Below, piece after piece: positions 17,247 through 26,491 of a stretch of DNA of 64,000 bases (positions are counted from its first letter, which is position 1; every line of letters starts with the position of its first letter). Below the pieces are notes generated by a model. The model saw only the letters and a list, made by a program, of their open reading frames with translations, searched no databases and was not told where the DNA came from. Source of the stretch: Blautia schinkii (GTDB taxonomy: Bacteria; Bacillota; Clostridia; Lachnospirales; Lachnospiraceae); contig NZ_JAAWUO010000003.1 in the NCBI RefSeq assembly GCF_013304825.1, forward strand, positions 62,001 through 126,000, read 5' to 3'. A program made the position numbers and the translations under genes.

Positions 17247-18617
17247 ATGAAAACAAATTTACAGAAAGAAAATACCGCCAAAGTAAATCAGATCACAGAA
17301 GGCGTGATCTGGAAGCAGCTTCTGCTGTTTTTCTTTCCGATCCTGTTCGGAACATTATTCCAGCAGGTTTATAATACCGCCGATACTGTAGTAGTAGGGC
17401 GGTTTGTGGGAAAAGAAGCACTGGCAGCAGTAGGTGGATCTTCCAGCATGATCGTGAATCTGATCGTTGGATTCTTCGTGGGCCTGTGTTCCGGAGCAGC
17501 TGTAGTGATCTCTCAGTATTATGGGGCAAAAGACAGCAAAAATCTAAAAAAGGCACTTCATACTTCCATGATCTTCTGTCTGGCAGCCAGTGTGGTCGTA
17601 GGCATGGCAGGTTTTATCCTGGCAGAGCCGATCCTGCACCTTATGAAAACACCGGCAGAAGTAATCCCGGATTCTGTGCTGTATCTCCACATCTATTTTG
17701 CAGGAACTTTTTTTAACCTGGTATACAATATGGTATCCAGTATCTTACGTTCAGTAGGAGACTCAAAAAGACCCCTGTATGTGCTGATCATCACCTGCCT
17801 TCTTAATATTCTTCTGGATGTGATCTTTGTGGTGAGCTTCCATATGGGTGTTTTGGGTGTTGCACTTGCAACAGTAAGCTGCCAGGCAGTCAGTGCCATT
17901 CTTGTTACCTGGTTTCTGATGCGGGCGAACGATATTTACCGCCTAAAGTTCCATGAAATCCGGTTTGATGCACATTCTCTGGCAGCAGTTCTCCGCATCG
18001 GACTCCCGGCAGGACTGGAATCTGTAATGTACAACATTGCCAATCTGACCATTCAGATATTTGTCAATGAGCTTGGAACAGATACCGTGGCAGCCTGGGG
18101 AACCCTGGGAAAAATTGATGCTGTATTCTGGATGGTGTGCAATGCTTTTGCCATCTCAATTACCACCTTTGTGGGACAGAATTACGGTGCCGGAAAATAC
18201 CGCCGTATGCAAAAAAGCGTCCGTGTCTGTATGATAATGGCTTACATTACCGCCTTTATTGTAAGCGGAGGTATTTTTCTGTTTGCAGAGCCTATTTACC
18301 GTCTGTTTACCACAGATCAGGGAGTTGTGGACATCGGTGTTCATATGATCCGTTTCCTGATCCCGTCCTATGCCCTTTATGTAGTGATCGGTATTCTCTC
18401 CGGTGCACTCAGGGGAGCAGGAAAAGTGCTGATACCCATGATCCTGACCTGCGGAGGAGTGTGTCTGATCCGTATTATCTGGCTGTTTGTTTTTGTTACC
18501 AGGCATCCGGGAATCAATAATATCATGCTCAGTTATCCGGTATCCTGGGTGATCACGGCAGTTCTGTTTGTGATCTACTATTTCAGCCATTTTCCGGGAA
18601 TACGTAAAGAAAAATAA
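17247..18617 (+). CDS. MATE family efflux transporter
   Basis: 456 residues from the ATG at 17247, with about twelve hydrophobic segments arranged as two homologous halves. The opening ITEGVIWKQLLLFFFPILFGTLFQQVYNTAD... contains the family motif, and the second half has SITTFVGQNYGAGKYRRM. MATE proteins export cationic drugs or metabolites using Na+ or H+. Ribosome site is weak (GAGGGGAAAAGGAAAT, 10-20 bases upstream). A longer frame back to 17133 would read through the rpmF terminator and is rejected. It lies between rpmF and plsX, which are normally adjacent, so it may be an insertion. Confidence 0.9.
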   Translation: MKTNLQKENTAKVNQITEGVIWKQLLLFFFPILFGTLFQQVYNTADTVVVGRFVGKEALAAVGGSSSMIVNLIVGFFVGLCSGAAVVISQYYGAKDSKNLKKALHTSMIFCLAASVVVGMAGFILAEPILHLMKTPAEVIPDSVLYLHIYFAGTFFNLVYNMVSSILRSVGDSKRPLYVLIITCLLNILLDVIFVVSFHMGVLGVALATVSCQAVSAILVTWFLMRANDIYRLKFHEIRFDAHSLAAVLRIGLPAGLESVMYNIANLTIQIFVNELGTDTVAAWGTLGKIDAVFWMVCNAFAISITTFVGQNYGAGKYRRMQKSVRVCMIMAYITAFIVSGGIFLFAEPIYRLFTTDQGVVDIGVHMIRFLIPSYALYVVIGILSGALRGAGKVLIPMILTCGGVCLIRIIWLFVFVTRHPGINNIMLSYPVSWVITAVLFVIYYFSHFPGIRKEK

Positions 18618-18675
18618 AAAATATTTAACGAAATCCGGACAAAAAACAAAGAAGATGGAGGAAAGCAAGCAGTTC

Positions 18676-18704
18676 TTGACGGGAACAGAAAAATTCGCTA
18701 TCCT
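18676..18704 (+). promoter_or_regulatory. Predicted promoter of the ABC-F gene
   Basis: TTGACG at 18676-18681, 17-base spacer, TATCCT at 18699-18704, 40 bases before the start codon. Confidence 0.6.
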
Positions 18705-18744
18705 ATCATGGAAATGATTTTTTCATGAACGGAGAAGATAAAGC

Positions 18745-20574
18745 ATGAATATTTTGAACATAGAACACATTCATAAGATTTTTGGTGACAAAGTGATCTT
18801 TGATGATATTTCCTGCGGTATTGACCAGGGCGAGAAGATCGGGATCATCGGCGTGAACGGGACAGGAAAGACCACTCTGCTCCGCGTGATCGCGGGAGAA
18901 GAAGAACCAGATGAGGGACAGGTGATCACTCAGAACGGGATCCGCATCAGCTGGCTTCCCCAGACACCGGAATTTCCTCAACATATGACCATTCTGGACT
19001 ATGTGGCAGAGGGAAAATGGCAGAAAGACTGGAGTACAGAGAGCGAGGCACGCCGTATGCTGAATACTCTGGGGATCACAGACCAGAATATCAATATGGA
19101 TAATCTTTCCGGCGGAGAGAAAAAACGAGTGGCTCTGGCCAGAATGCTTCTCAACCCTGCAGATATCCTGATTTTGGACGAGCCTACCAACCACCTGGAC
19201 GGAGAGATGGTAACGTGGCTGGAGGATTTTCTCCGGGGATTTCGGGGAACTGTGATCATGGTAACGCATGACCGTTATTTCCTGGACCGCGTAGCCAACC
19301 GTATCCTGGAAATCAGCCATGGCAAACTGTATTCCTATGCTGGTGATTATTCCAAATTTCTGGAATTGAAGGCTCAGAGAGAAGAGATGGAGCTTGCCAG
19401 TGACCGGAAACGCCGCAGCGTTCTCCGTATGGAACTGGAATGGGCTGCAAGAGGATGCCGTGCCAGAAGCACCAAGCAGAGAGCAAGGCTGGACCGTCTG
19501 GAAGCCCTGAAAGCAGGCAAAACTCCTGTAAAAGATTCCAGCGTGGAGATGGATTCCATTGAAACCCGCATGGGCAAAAAAACTGTGGAATTCCACCATG
19601 TAAGTAAAGCAATCGAGGGCCGTACGCTGATCAGTGATTTTGATTATATTGTGCTTCGAAATCAGCGCCTTGGGATTATCGGCCCTAATGGCTGCGGTAA
19701 ATCCACACTCCTTAAGATGGTAGAAGGAATGGTAGCCCCGGATTCCGGTGAGATCCAAATCGGTGAGACCATCCGTATCGGGTATCTTGCCCAGAACGTT
19801 CCGGATATGGACGGGAGACAGCGAGTGATCGACTACATACGCGAGGTGGCAGAATATGTTCCGACGAAAGAGGGAAGGATCACTGCTTCTCAGATGCTTG
19901 AGAGATTTCTTTTTGACCCGGCTATGCAGTATACTCCGGTTGAGAAGCTTTCCGGAGGAGAGAAGCGAAGACTGTATCTTCTGAAAGTCCTGATGGAAGC
20001 TCCCAATGTGCTTCTTCTGGATGAGCCTGGAAATGATCTGGATATCCCGACCATGACCATTCTTGAGGACTATCTGGATTCATTTTCAGGCATTGTGATC
20101 ACAGTATCTCATGACCGCTATTTCCTGGATAATGTTGTAAACCGGATCATGGCTTTTGAGGGAGAGGGCAGACTGGTACAGTACGAAGGGGGATATACTG
20201 ATTACCTGGAGGCGAAAGCACGGAAAGGCCAGACTTTTGAGACCCGTGCTGATATGCCTGGCAGTACTCAGGCAGAGAACGAACCCCAGGAAAAAAAGAA
20301 ATCTTCCGCAGATACCTGGAAGCAGAACAGGAAACAAAAGCTGAAATTTACCTATAAAGAACAGAAAGAATTCGAGACCATCGACGAGACGATAGCAGCA
20401 CTGGAGGAACGTCTGGAACAGCTGGACAAAGAGATGGCTGCCAATGCCACCAACGCAGGGAAGCTCCGGGAGCTTTCTGATGAGCAGCAGGAGACTCAGC
20501 AGAAGCTGGATGAAAAGATGGACCGATGGGTATATTTAAACGATCTGGCAGAAAAGATCGCAGAGCAGGAATAG
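18745..20574 (+). CDS. ABC-F family ATPase (Uup-like)
   Basis: 609 residues with two ABC cassettes and no membrane segments. First cassette: GVNGTGKTT, LSGGEKKRVALARML, LILDEPTNHLDG. Second: GPNGCGKST, LSGGEKRRLYLLKVL, LLLDEPGNDLD (Gly in place of the usual Thr). The linker carries the basic WAARGCRARSTKQRARLDRL stretch and the C-terminus is a charged coiled coil, both features of Uup. ABC-F proteins act on ribosomes (translation factors or antibiotic protection). Overall architecture favours the housekeeping Uup type rather than a resistance determinant, but this is not proven by sequence. Confidence 0.9.
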   Translation: MNILNIEHIHKIFGDKVIFDDISCGIDQGEKIGIIGVNGTGKTTLLRVIAGEEEPDEGQVITQNGIRISWLPQTPEFPQHMTILDYVAEGKWQKDWSTESEARRMLNTLGITDQNINMDNLSGGEKKRVALARMLLNPADILILDEPTNHLDGEMVTWLEDFLRGFRGTVIMVTHDRYFLDRVANRILEISHGKLYSYAGDYSKFLELKAQREEMELASDRKRRSVLRMELEWAARGCRARSTKQRARLDRLEALKAGKTPVKDSSVEMDSIETRMGKKTVEFHHVSKAIEGRTLISDFDYIVLRNQRLGIIGPNGCGKSTLLKMVEGMVAPDSGEIQIGETIRIGYLAQNVPDMDGRQRVIDYIREVAEYVPTKEGRITASQMLERFLFDPAMQYTPVEKLSGGEKRRLYLLKVLMEAPNVLLLDEPGNDLDIPTMTILEDYLDSFSGIVITVSHDRYFLDNVVNRIMAFEGEGRLVQYEGGYTDYLEAKARKGQTFETRADMPGSTQAENEPQEKKKSSADTWKQNRKQKLKFTYKEQKEFETIDETIAALEERLEQLDKEMAANATNAGKLRELSDEQQETQQKLDEKMDRWVYLNDLAEKIAEQE

Positions 20575-20650
20575 AAATATAGAATATCTGTTGGTTTGTC
20601 AGAAGAGATATCAAATGCTTAATAGAACAGAATATTTATCTGATCATATA

Positions 20651-20686
20651 AATGGAGGGCTCCGGCTCTCCATTTTGCTCTTTATT
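20651..20686 (+). terminator. Intrinsic terminator after the ABC-F gene
   Basis: AATGGAGGGC and GCTCTCCATT pair around TCCG, followed by a T-rich stretch. Confidence 0.7.
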
Positions 20687-20743
20687 TAGCACAAATCAGC
20701 ATAAAATCTGATAGTGAATTCGCTGTGAAATACAGGAAAGATA

Positions 20744-20773
20744 TTGACTTCCCAGGCAAAATTTTAGTATCAT
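20744..20773 (+). promoter_or_regulatory. Predicted promoter of the plsX operon
   Basis: TTGACT at 20744-20749 and TATCAT at 20768-20773 with an 18-base spacer, giving a leader of about 120 bases before plsX. Confidence 0.55.
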
Positions 20774-20794
20774 AGAAAATGGTACGTAAAAACA

Positions 20795-20854
20795 GGTACT
20801 CTGCAGTGAAAATCCTTGTACTGCAAAGTCTGAGGATTTTCACTACAGTGTACC
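20795..20854 (+). promoter_or_regulatory. Long inverted repeat in the plsX leader
   Basis: Two 22-base arms (20795-20816 and 20833-20854) match as reverse complements at 20 of 22 positions, including AGTGAAAATCCT/AGGATTTTCACT, with a 16-base loop. It lies downstream of the predicted promoter, so it would fold in the mRNA. It has no T-run and is not the classical FapR operator. A second small stem, CCGAAA/TTTCGG, follows before the ribosome site. Confidence 0.6.
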
Positions 20855-20898
20855 GCGAAACGTCCGAAATGGTTTTCGGGCAGAGAAAGGAAAAAAAC

Positions 20899-21939
20899 AT
20901 GGCAGAAATGGTAAAAGTCGTAGTAGACGCAATGGGCGGTGACAATGCCCCTGTGGAGCCGGTAAAGGCAGCAGTAGAAGCCGTAAAAGAAAAACAGAAC
21001 ATCCAGGTTATCCTTACAGGACAGGAAGATGTGATCCGAGCAGAACTTCAGAAATATTCAGATTATCCCGGGGACAGGATCCGTGTGGTACACGCATCCC
21101 AGGTCATCGAAACAGCAGAGCCTCCGGTAATGGCAATCCAGAAAAAGAAAGATTCTTCGATTGTAGTAGGATTAAACCTTGTAAAAAAACAGGAAGCAGA
21201 CGCATTTGTTTCCTCAGGAAGTACAGGTGCAGTCCTGGTAGGCGGCCAGGTGATCGTAGGCAGGATCAAAGGAATCCAGAGACCACCCCTTGCTCCGCTG
21301 ATCCCTACAGCCAAAGGTGTTTCCCTTCTTATTGACTGTGGAGCCAACGTAGATGCCAGACCGAACCATCTGGTGCAGTTTGCGCAGATGGGTTCCATTT
21401 ATATGGAGAATGTAGTAGGAATCAGGAAACCAAGAGTAGCGATCGTCAACAACGGTGCAGAGGAAGAAAAAGGCAACGCCCTTGTAAAAGCAACGTTTCC
21501 TCTGTTAAAAGAATGCAGGGACATTAATTTTATCGGAAGCATTGAGGCCAGGGATATCCCGGCAGGCTATGCAGACGTAGTTGTGTGCGAGGCTTTTGTC
21601 GGAAATGTTATCCTCAAGCTGTACGAAGGCGTGGGAGCTACCATGATGTCTATGATCAAACAGGGCATGATGTCTGATTTCCGAAGCAAGATGGGAGCTC
21701 TGATGGTGAAACCGGCTCTTAAGAAAACACTGAAGGCTTTTGATGCCAGTGAGTATGGCGGAGCCCCTCTTCTCGGCTTAAAAGGTCTTGTGGTAAAAAG
21801 TCACGGAAGTGCCAAGAGCGTAGAAATCCGTCACGCGATTTTCCAGTGCGAGCAGTTTAAGGAAGAGAAGATCAACGAAAAGATCGAGGAATTTATCGCA
21901 GCTGAGCAGAAAGCCCAGGCAGAAGCCAAAGAGAAATAG
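20899..21939 (+). CDS. plsX: Phosphate acyltransferase PlsX
   Basis: 346 residues from ATG at 20899 after AGAAAGGAAA. Transfers acyl chains from acyl-ACP to phosphate, making acyl phosphate for PlsY in phospholipid synthesis. VVVDAMGGDNAP at the N-terminus and FVSSGSTGAVLVGG, LLIDCGANVD and NNGAEEEKGN are hallmark motifs. First gene of the lipid-to-chromosome operon plsX-acpP-rnc-smc-ftsY. Confidence 0.96.
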   Translation: MAEMVKVVVDAMGGDNAPVEPVKAAVEAVKEKQNIQVILTGQEDVIRAELQKYSDYPGDRIRVVHASQVIETAEPPVMAIQKKKDSSIVVGLNLVKKQEADAFVSSGSTGAVLVGGQVIVGRIKGIQRPPLAPLIPTAKGVSLLIDCGANVDARPNHLVQFAQMGSIYMENVVGIRKPRVAIVNNGAEEEKGNALVKATFPLLKECRDINFIGSIEARDIPAGYADVVVCEAFVGNVILKLYEGVGATMMSMIKQGMMSDFRSKMGALMVKPALKKTLKAFDASEYGGAPLLGLKGLVVKSHGSAKSVEIRHAIFQCEQFKEEKINEKIEEFIAAEQKAQAEAKEK

Positions 21940-21980
21940 ATCAGAAACCATAACACAGACAGAAAAGGAGGCGAACAGTC

Positions 21981-22229
21981 GTGGAACTGGAAATGCTGAA
22001 AACTATAATCGGAAAAACCCTGGAAAGAAACGTGGATACCATCACAGAGAAGACTACTTTTGTAGATGAACTGGGAGTTGACTCCCTGGATTTCTTTCAG
22101 ATTCTTATTGATCTGGAGGAGACATATGATATTCAGATCGACCAGGAGGAGGCCGAGGAGATCGTAACCGTCGGTGATGCAGTGGAGACTCTTCGCCGTG
22201 CAACGAAGGGATATAAAAATGGAAAATAA
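21981..22229 (+). CDS. acpP: Acyl carrier protein
   Basis: 82 residues. The phosphopantetheine serine is in ELGVDSLDFFQ. Start is GTG at 21981, nine bases after AAAGGAGG; an ATG at 21993 would shorten it by four residues and be too far from the ribosome site. The last 11 bases overlap the start of rnc. It carries fatty acyl intermediates for PlsX upstream. Confidence 0.95.
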   Translation: MELEMLKTIIGKTLERNVDTITEKTTFVDELGVDSLDFFQILIDLEETYDIQIDQEEAEEIVTVGDAVETLRRATKGYKNGK

Positions 22230-22899
22230 TTTAAAAAAACTGGAACAGACCATCGGATATCAGTTTACTGCAAAATCTTTACTGGAACAGGCTATGACGC
22301 ACAGCTCCTACGCAAATGAAAAACACCTTGGAAAGCTTGGATGCAACGAGCGTCTGGAGTTTTTGGGTGATGCTGTTCTGGAACTGATCAGCAGTGATTT
22401 CCTGTACAAAAAATTCCGCAGCAACCAGGAAGGTGAGCTTACCAAGAAACGTGCCAGCATGGTCTGTGAGAAGAGTCTTGCTTATTGTGCAAGAGAGTTC
22501 GGTCTTCCGGAATTTATCCTTCTTGGAAGAGGTGAGGAGATGATGGGTGGTCGAGGTCGCGATTCCATCGTGTCTGATGCCCTGGAATCCCTGATAGGAG
22601 CCATGTATCTGGACGGCGGTTTTGAACCGGCGCAGGCCTTTGTCATGAAATTCATCCTGAATGATCTGGAAGATAAGAGAATTTTCTATGACAGTAAGAC
22701 TGTTCTTCAGGAGATGGTGCAGGAGGGCGGCAACCATCCGGTAGAATACCGCCTTCTCAAAGAAGAGGGACCGGATCACAGCAAGAGCTTTACTGTGGAA
22801 GCCCTGATCAATGGTGAGAGCATGGGAGCAGGAACCGGTCACACCAAGAAAGCAGCAGAACAGGCTGCTGCGCTTGAGGCAATTCGCAGGATAAAATAA
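22219..22899 (+). CDS. rnc: Ribonuclease III
   Basis: 226 residues. Cleaves double-stranded RNA in rRNA and mRNA processing. The catalytic signature NERLEFLGDAVLEL is at about residues 37-50, the second acidic cluster is in SDALESLIGAMYLDGG, and the C-terminal double-stranded RNA-binding domain ends in GTGHTKKAAEQAAALEA. ATG at 22219 follows GAAGGGAT and overlaps acpP, indicating translational coupling. Confidence 0.96.
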   Translation: MENNLKKLEQTIGYQFTAKSLLEQAMTHSSYANEKHLGKLGCNERLEFLGDAVLELISSDFLYKKFRSNQEGELTKKRASMVCEKSLAYCAREFGLPEFILLGRGEEMMGGRGRDSIVSDALESLIGAMYLDGGFEPAQAFVMKFILNDLEDKRIFYDSKTVLQEMVQEGGNHPVEYRLLKEEGPDHSKSFTVEALINGESMGAGTGHTKKAAEQAAALEAIRRIK

Positions 22900-22912
22900 C
22901 AGCAGGTGGCCA

Positions 22913-25900
22913 ATGTATCTAAAAAATATAGAGGTGCAGGGATTTAAGTCCTTTGCACAGAAGATCAATTTTGAATTTCATAATGGAATCACCGGTATTG
23001 TAGGCCCTAACGGAAGCGGAAAGAGCAATGTTGGCGATGCAGTCCGCTGGGTTCTTGGAGAGCAGAGTGCCAAACAGCTCCGTGGCGGAAACATGCAGGA
23101 TGTTATTTTTTCCGGAACAGAACTCCGAAAACCTTTAAGCTTCGCATCTGTGGCAATCACGTTGGATAACAGTGACCACAAGCTTCCTGTGGATTTTGAA
23201 GAAGTGACTGTCACCAGAAGGCTTTATCGCTCTGGGGAGAGTGAGTACCGCATCAATGGAAGCTCCTGCAGGCTGAAGGACATCAACGAGATGTTCTACG
23301 ATACCGGTATCGGAAAAGAGGGCTATTCTATCATCGGTCAGGGTCAGATCGATAAGATCCTGAGCGGAAAGCCTGAAGAACGCCGTGAGCTTTTTGACGA
23401 GGCAGCAGGAATCGTCAAGTTCAAAAGGCGAAAGAACACAACTCTGAAAAAGCTGGAAGAAGAGCAGCAGAACCTTGTCCGTGTCACAGATATCTTAAGC
23501 GAGCTTACCAAACAGCTGGAACCACTGGAACGCCAGTCTGAAACAGCAAAGATCTATCTGGCAAAAAGAGAAACCTTAAAAGAGCTGGATGTAAACATGT
23601 TCCTTCTGGAATATGAACATACAGGCAAGTTGCTTAAAGAACTGGAAGAAAAGACCAGGATTGCCGAGGGGCAGTTAAAAGAAGCTCAGGATGCCCACAG
23701 CCGCACCAGGGATGAATATGAACGTCTGGAAAAATCCCTGGAAGAACTTAATGAGCATATGGATGCTCTCAGGGAAGCCAGCCGTGACCGGGCCATCCGC
23801 AGGCAGCAGCTGGAAGGCGAGATAAACGTTCTCCATGAGCAGATCCTTGCAGGAGAGCAGAATGACAGCCATTACCGAAGCCGTCTTTCCACCATTCAGG
23901 AAGATACGAAGAAAAAAACAGCAGATAAAGAGGCACTGGATGAGCAGAAGGCAGATTTACAGAGCGGCCTTAAAGAGACCAGCCAAAAGCTGAAAGAAGA
24001 GCAGGATAAACTGGAAAATATCCAGAGCAATATCGAAGAATGTACTCAGGCTGTTGAGGATGGAAAAAATGAGATCATCGAGATTCTGAATTCCCGTGCC
24101 AACACAAAAGGTAAGGCGCAGCGTTTTGATGCAATGATGGAACAGCTGGATATCCGTAAGGCAGGGATCAGCCAGAGGATTCTTTCTTTGAAAACCCAGG
24201 AAGAGGAACAGCAGTCAGCTATCAATGAGGCGAAAGCAGAGTACGATGCCATCACAGAGGCCATTGCAGCAACCAATCAGGAAGGCAGCCGTCTCACAAA
24301 GGAGATACGCGAAATCCAGGAGAGCATGAAGCAGCAGAGCACACAGCTGGAAGCAGGACAGACTGCATACCACAGAGAAGCATCCAGGCTGGAATCTCTG
24401 CGAAATATCACAGAACGCTACGATGGCTACGGAAACAGTATCCGTCGTGTCATGGAACAGAAGGATCAAGTGCCGGGTATCCGCGGAGTTGTGGCAGATA
24501 TCATCCACGTAGAGAAAAATTACGAGATTGCCATTGAGACAGCACTTGGCGGCAGCATCCAGAACATTGTTACAGACAATGAGCAGACAGCCAAGCAGAT
24601 GATCGAATTCCTGAAGAAAAACCGTTATGGCCGTGCAACCTTCCTTCCTTTGAACAGCATTTCTGCAAGAGGGGATTTTAACCAGAGAGGTGCCTTAAAC
24701 GAGCCCGGAGCCATTGGTCTTGCAAGTGGTCTGGTAACAGCTGACCGGGAATACGCAGGACTGATCGGATATCTTCTTGGCAGAGTGCTTGTAGTGGATA
24801 ACATCGATCATGCCATTGCCATTGCCAGAAAATACCGCCACAGCATCCGTATGGTAACTTTGGAAGGTGAATCCCTAAGCCCAGGCGGTTCTATGACAGG
24901 TGGTGCGTTTAAGAACAACAGCAACCTTCTTGGCCGTCGTCGTGAGATTGAAGAGCTTGAAAAAAAGGTAAAAGAGCTGGCAGCACAGTACAATGCCATC
25001 CGCCAATCCCTCGAGGAGAACCGAACGAAGCGTAATGAGATGCGTGATACCGTTGCATCCCTGCAGCAGAAACTGCGGGAACAGTCCATTCAGCAGAATA
25101 CAGCCAGAATGAACATTGAACAGCTGGAGAAAAAAGCGGAGGAGATCCGCGGCGGATACGCCAGGATCGAGAGAGAACAGGAAGAGATTCGCATCCAGAC
25201 AAAAGATATGCAGGCAGATAACGCCCGTATCACCCAGGAACTGGAAGACTCCAAAAAAGATGAGGAAGAGCTGGAAACTTTCATCGAGACCCGCCAGAAA
25301 GAGCTGGAAGACTGGAAGAAAGACGAAGCTGAAGCATCGGAAAAACTGGAAAAGATCCGTCTGGACTCATCTGCAGCCCAGCAGAAAGAAAGCTTTGTCA
25401 AAGAGAATATAAGGCGACTGAAAGAAGAAATCGAAGTTCTTTCCCAGGAAAGAGAAGAGATCTTGGATTCTCTGGAAATAGGAAGCCAGGAAACAGCTGA
25501 AAAGAGAAAGACCATCGAAAACGTCCGTAAAGAGATTGAAGGTTTTGCCGCAAAAGAAGAAGCTGAGAACAAACAGCTCGCAAAAATGCAGCAGAAAAAG
25601 GAAGAAAGCACAAAGAGCCATAAAGAATTTTTCGAAAAACGGGATGAGCTTTCCAACCAGATCAGTCTTCTGGATAAAGAATGCTTCCGTCTGAAAACTC
25701 AGGCAGAGAAGATCGAAGAGAACCGGGAGGCCCGTATCACATATATGTGGGAAGAATATGAGATCACTCCGAACAATGCTCTTACATACCGTAAGGAAGA
25801 GATGAACGACCGCCATGTGATGAAGCAGCAGATCCATAAATTAAAAGATGAGATCCGCGCTCTTGGTTCCGTTAATGTCAATGCCATTGAGGATTACAGG

Positions 25901-26473
25901 GAACTTCTGGAACGCCACACCTTCCTGAACGGCCAGTATAATGATCTTCTGGAAGCAGAGAAAACCCTGGAGCAGATCATTCAGGAACTTGATGAGGGAA
26001 TGCGTAAACAGTTCAGTGAGAAATTCGGAGAGATCCAGAAGGAATTTGATAAGGCATTCAAGGAGCTTTTCGGCGGAGGTCGAGGAACATTGGAGCTTGC
26101 AGAAGATGAAGATATTCTGGAAGCAGGCATCAGGATCATTTCCCAGCCTCCAGGCAAGAAGCTCCAGAACATGATGCAGCTTTCAGGTGGTGAAAAAGCA
26201 CTCACAGCTATCGCGCTTCTTTTTGCCATCCAGAATCTGAAGCCTTCACCGTTCTGCCTTCTGGATGAGATCGAGGCAGCCCTGGATGATTCCAATGTAG
26301 GACGTTTTGCAGGATATTTACAGAAGTTGACGAAAAACACACAATTTATTATAATAACACATAGACGTGGTACCATGAATGCAGCAGACAGGCTTTATGG
26401 AATTACCATGCAGGAAAAAGGGGTATCAACGCTGGTATCTGTTGACCTGGTAGAGAACCAGCTTACCCAGTAG
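22913..26473 (+). CDS. smc: Chromosome segregation protein SMC
   Basis: 1186 residues. Walker A GPNGSGKSN (about 32-40), two long coiled coils, a hinge at roughly 515-660 (PGIRGVVADI through LEGESLSPGGSMTGGAF), and the C-terminal head with LSGGEKALTAIALLFA and LLDEIEAALDD. The ATP-driven ring compacts and separates daughter chromosomes with ScpA and ScpB, which are not in this window. The ATG lies 13 bases after rnc. Confidence 0.97.
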   Translation: MYLKNIEVQGFKSFAQKINFEFHNGITGIVGPNGSGKSNVGDAVRWVLGEQSAKQLRGGNMQDVIFSGTELRKPLSFASVAITLDNSDHKLPVDFEEVTVTRRLYRSGESEYRINGSSCRLKDINEMFYDTGIGKEGYSIIGQGQIDKILSGKPEERRELFDEAAGIVKFKRRKNTTLKKLEEEQQNLVRVTDILSELTKQLEPLERQSETAKIYLAKRETLKELDVNMFLLEYEHTGKLLKELEEKTRIAEGQLKEAQDAHSRTRDEYERLEKSLEELNEHMDALREASRDRAIRRQQLEGEINVLHEQILAGEQNDSHYRSRLSTIQEDTKKKTADKEALDEQKADLQSGLKETSQKLKEEQDKLENIQSNIEECTQAVEDGKNEIIEILNSRANTKGKAQRFDAMMEQLDIRKAGISQRILSLKTQEEEQQSAINEAKAEYDAITEAIAATNQEGSRLTKEIREIQESMKQQSTQLEAGQTAYHREASRLESLRNITERYDGYGNSIRRVMEQKDQVPGIRGVVADIIHVEKNYEIAIETALGGSIQNIVTDNEQTAKQMIEFLKKNRYGRATFLPLNSISARGDFNQRGALNEPGAIGLASGLVTADREYAGLIGYLLGRVLVVDNIDHAIAIARKYRHSIRMVTLEGESLSPGGSMTGGAFKNNSNLLGRRREIEELEKKVKELAAQYNAIRQSLEENRTKRNEMRDTVASLQQKLREQSIQQNTARMNIEQLEKKAEEIRGGYARIEREQEEIRIQTKDMQADNARITQELEDSKKDEEELETFIETRQKELEDWKKDEAEASEKLEKIRLDSSAAQQKESFVKENIRRLKEEIEVLSQEREEILDSLEIGSQETAEKRKTIENVRKEIEGFAAKEEAENKQLAKMQQKKEESTKSHKEFFEKRDELSNQISLLDKECFRLKTQAEKIEENREARITYMWEEYEITPNNALTYRKEEMNDRHVMKQQIHKLKDEIRALGSVNVNAIEDYRELLERHTFLNGQYNDLLEAEKTLEQIIQELDEGMRKQFSEKFGEIQKEFDKAFKELFGGGRGTLELAEDEDILEAGIRIISQPPGKKLQNMMQLSGGEKALTAIALLFAIQNLKPSPFCLLDEIEAALDDSNVGRFAGYLQKLTKNTQFIIITHRRGTMNAADRLYGITMQEKGVSTLVSVDLVENQLTQ

Positions 26474-26491
26474 CAGAAGGGATGAATCAGT

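Noticed and set aside
20744-20860. FapR operator before plsX
   Set aside because: The palindrome does not match the short TTAGTAC-type operator; arms are much longer and lie downstream of the promoter.
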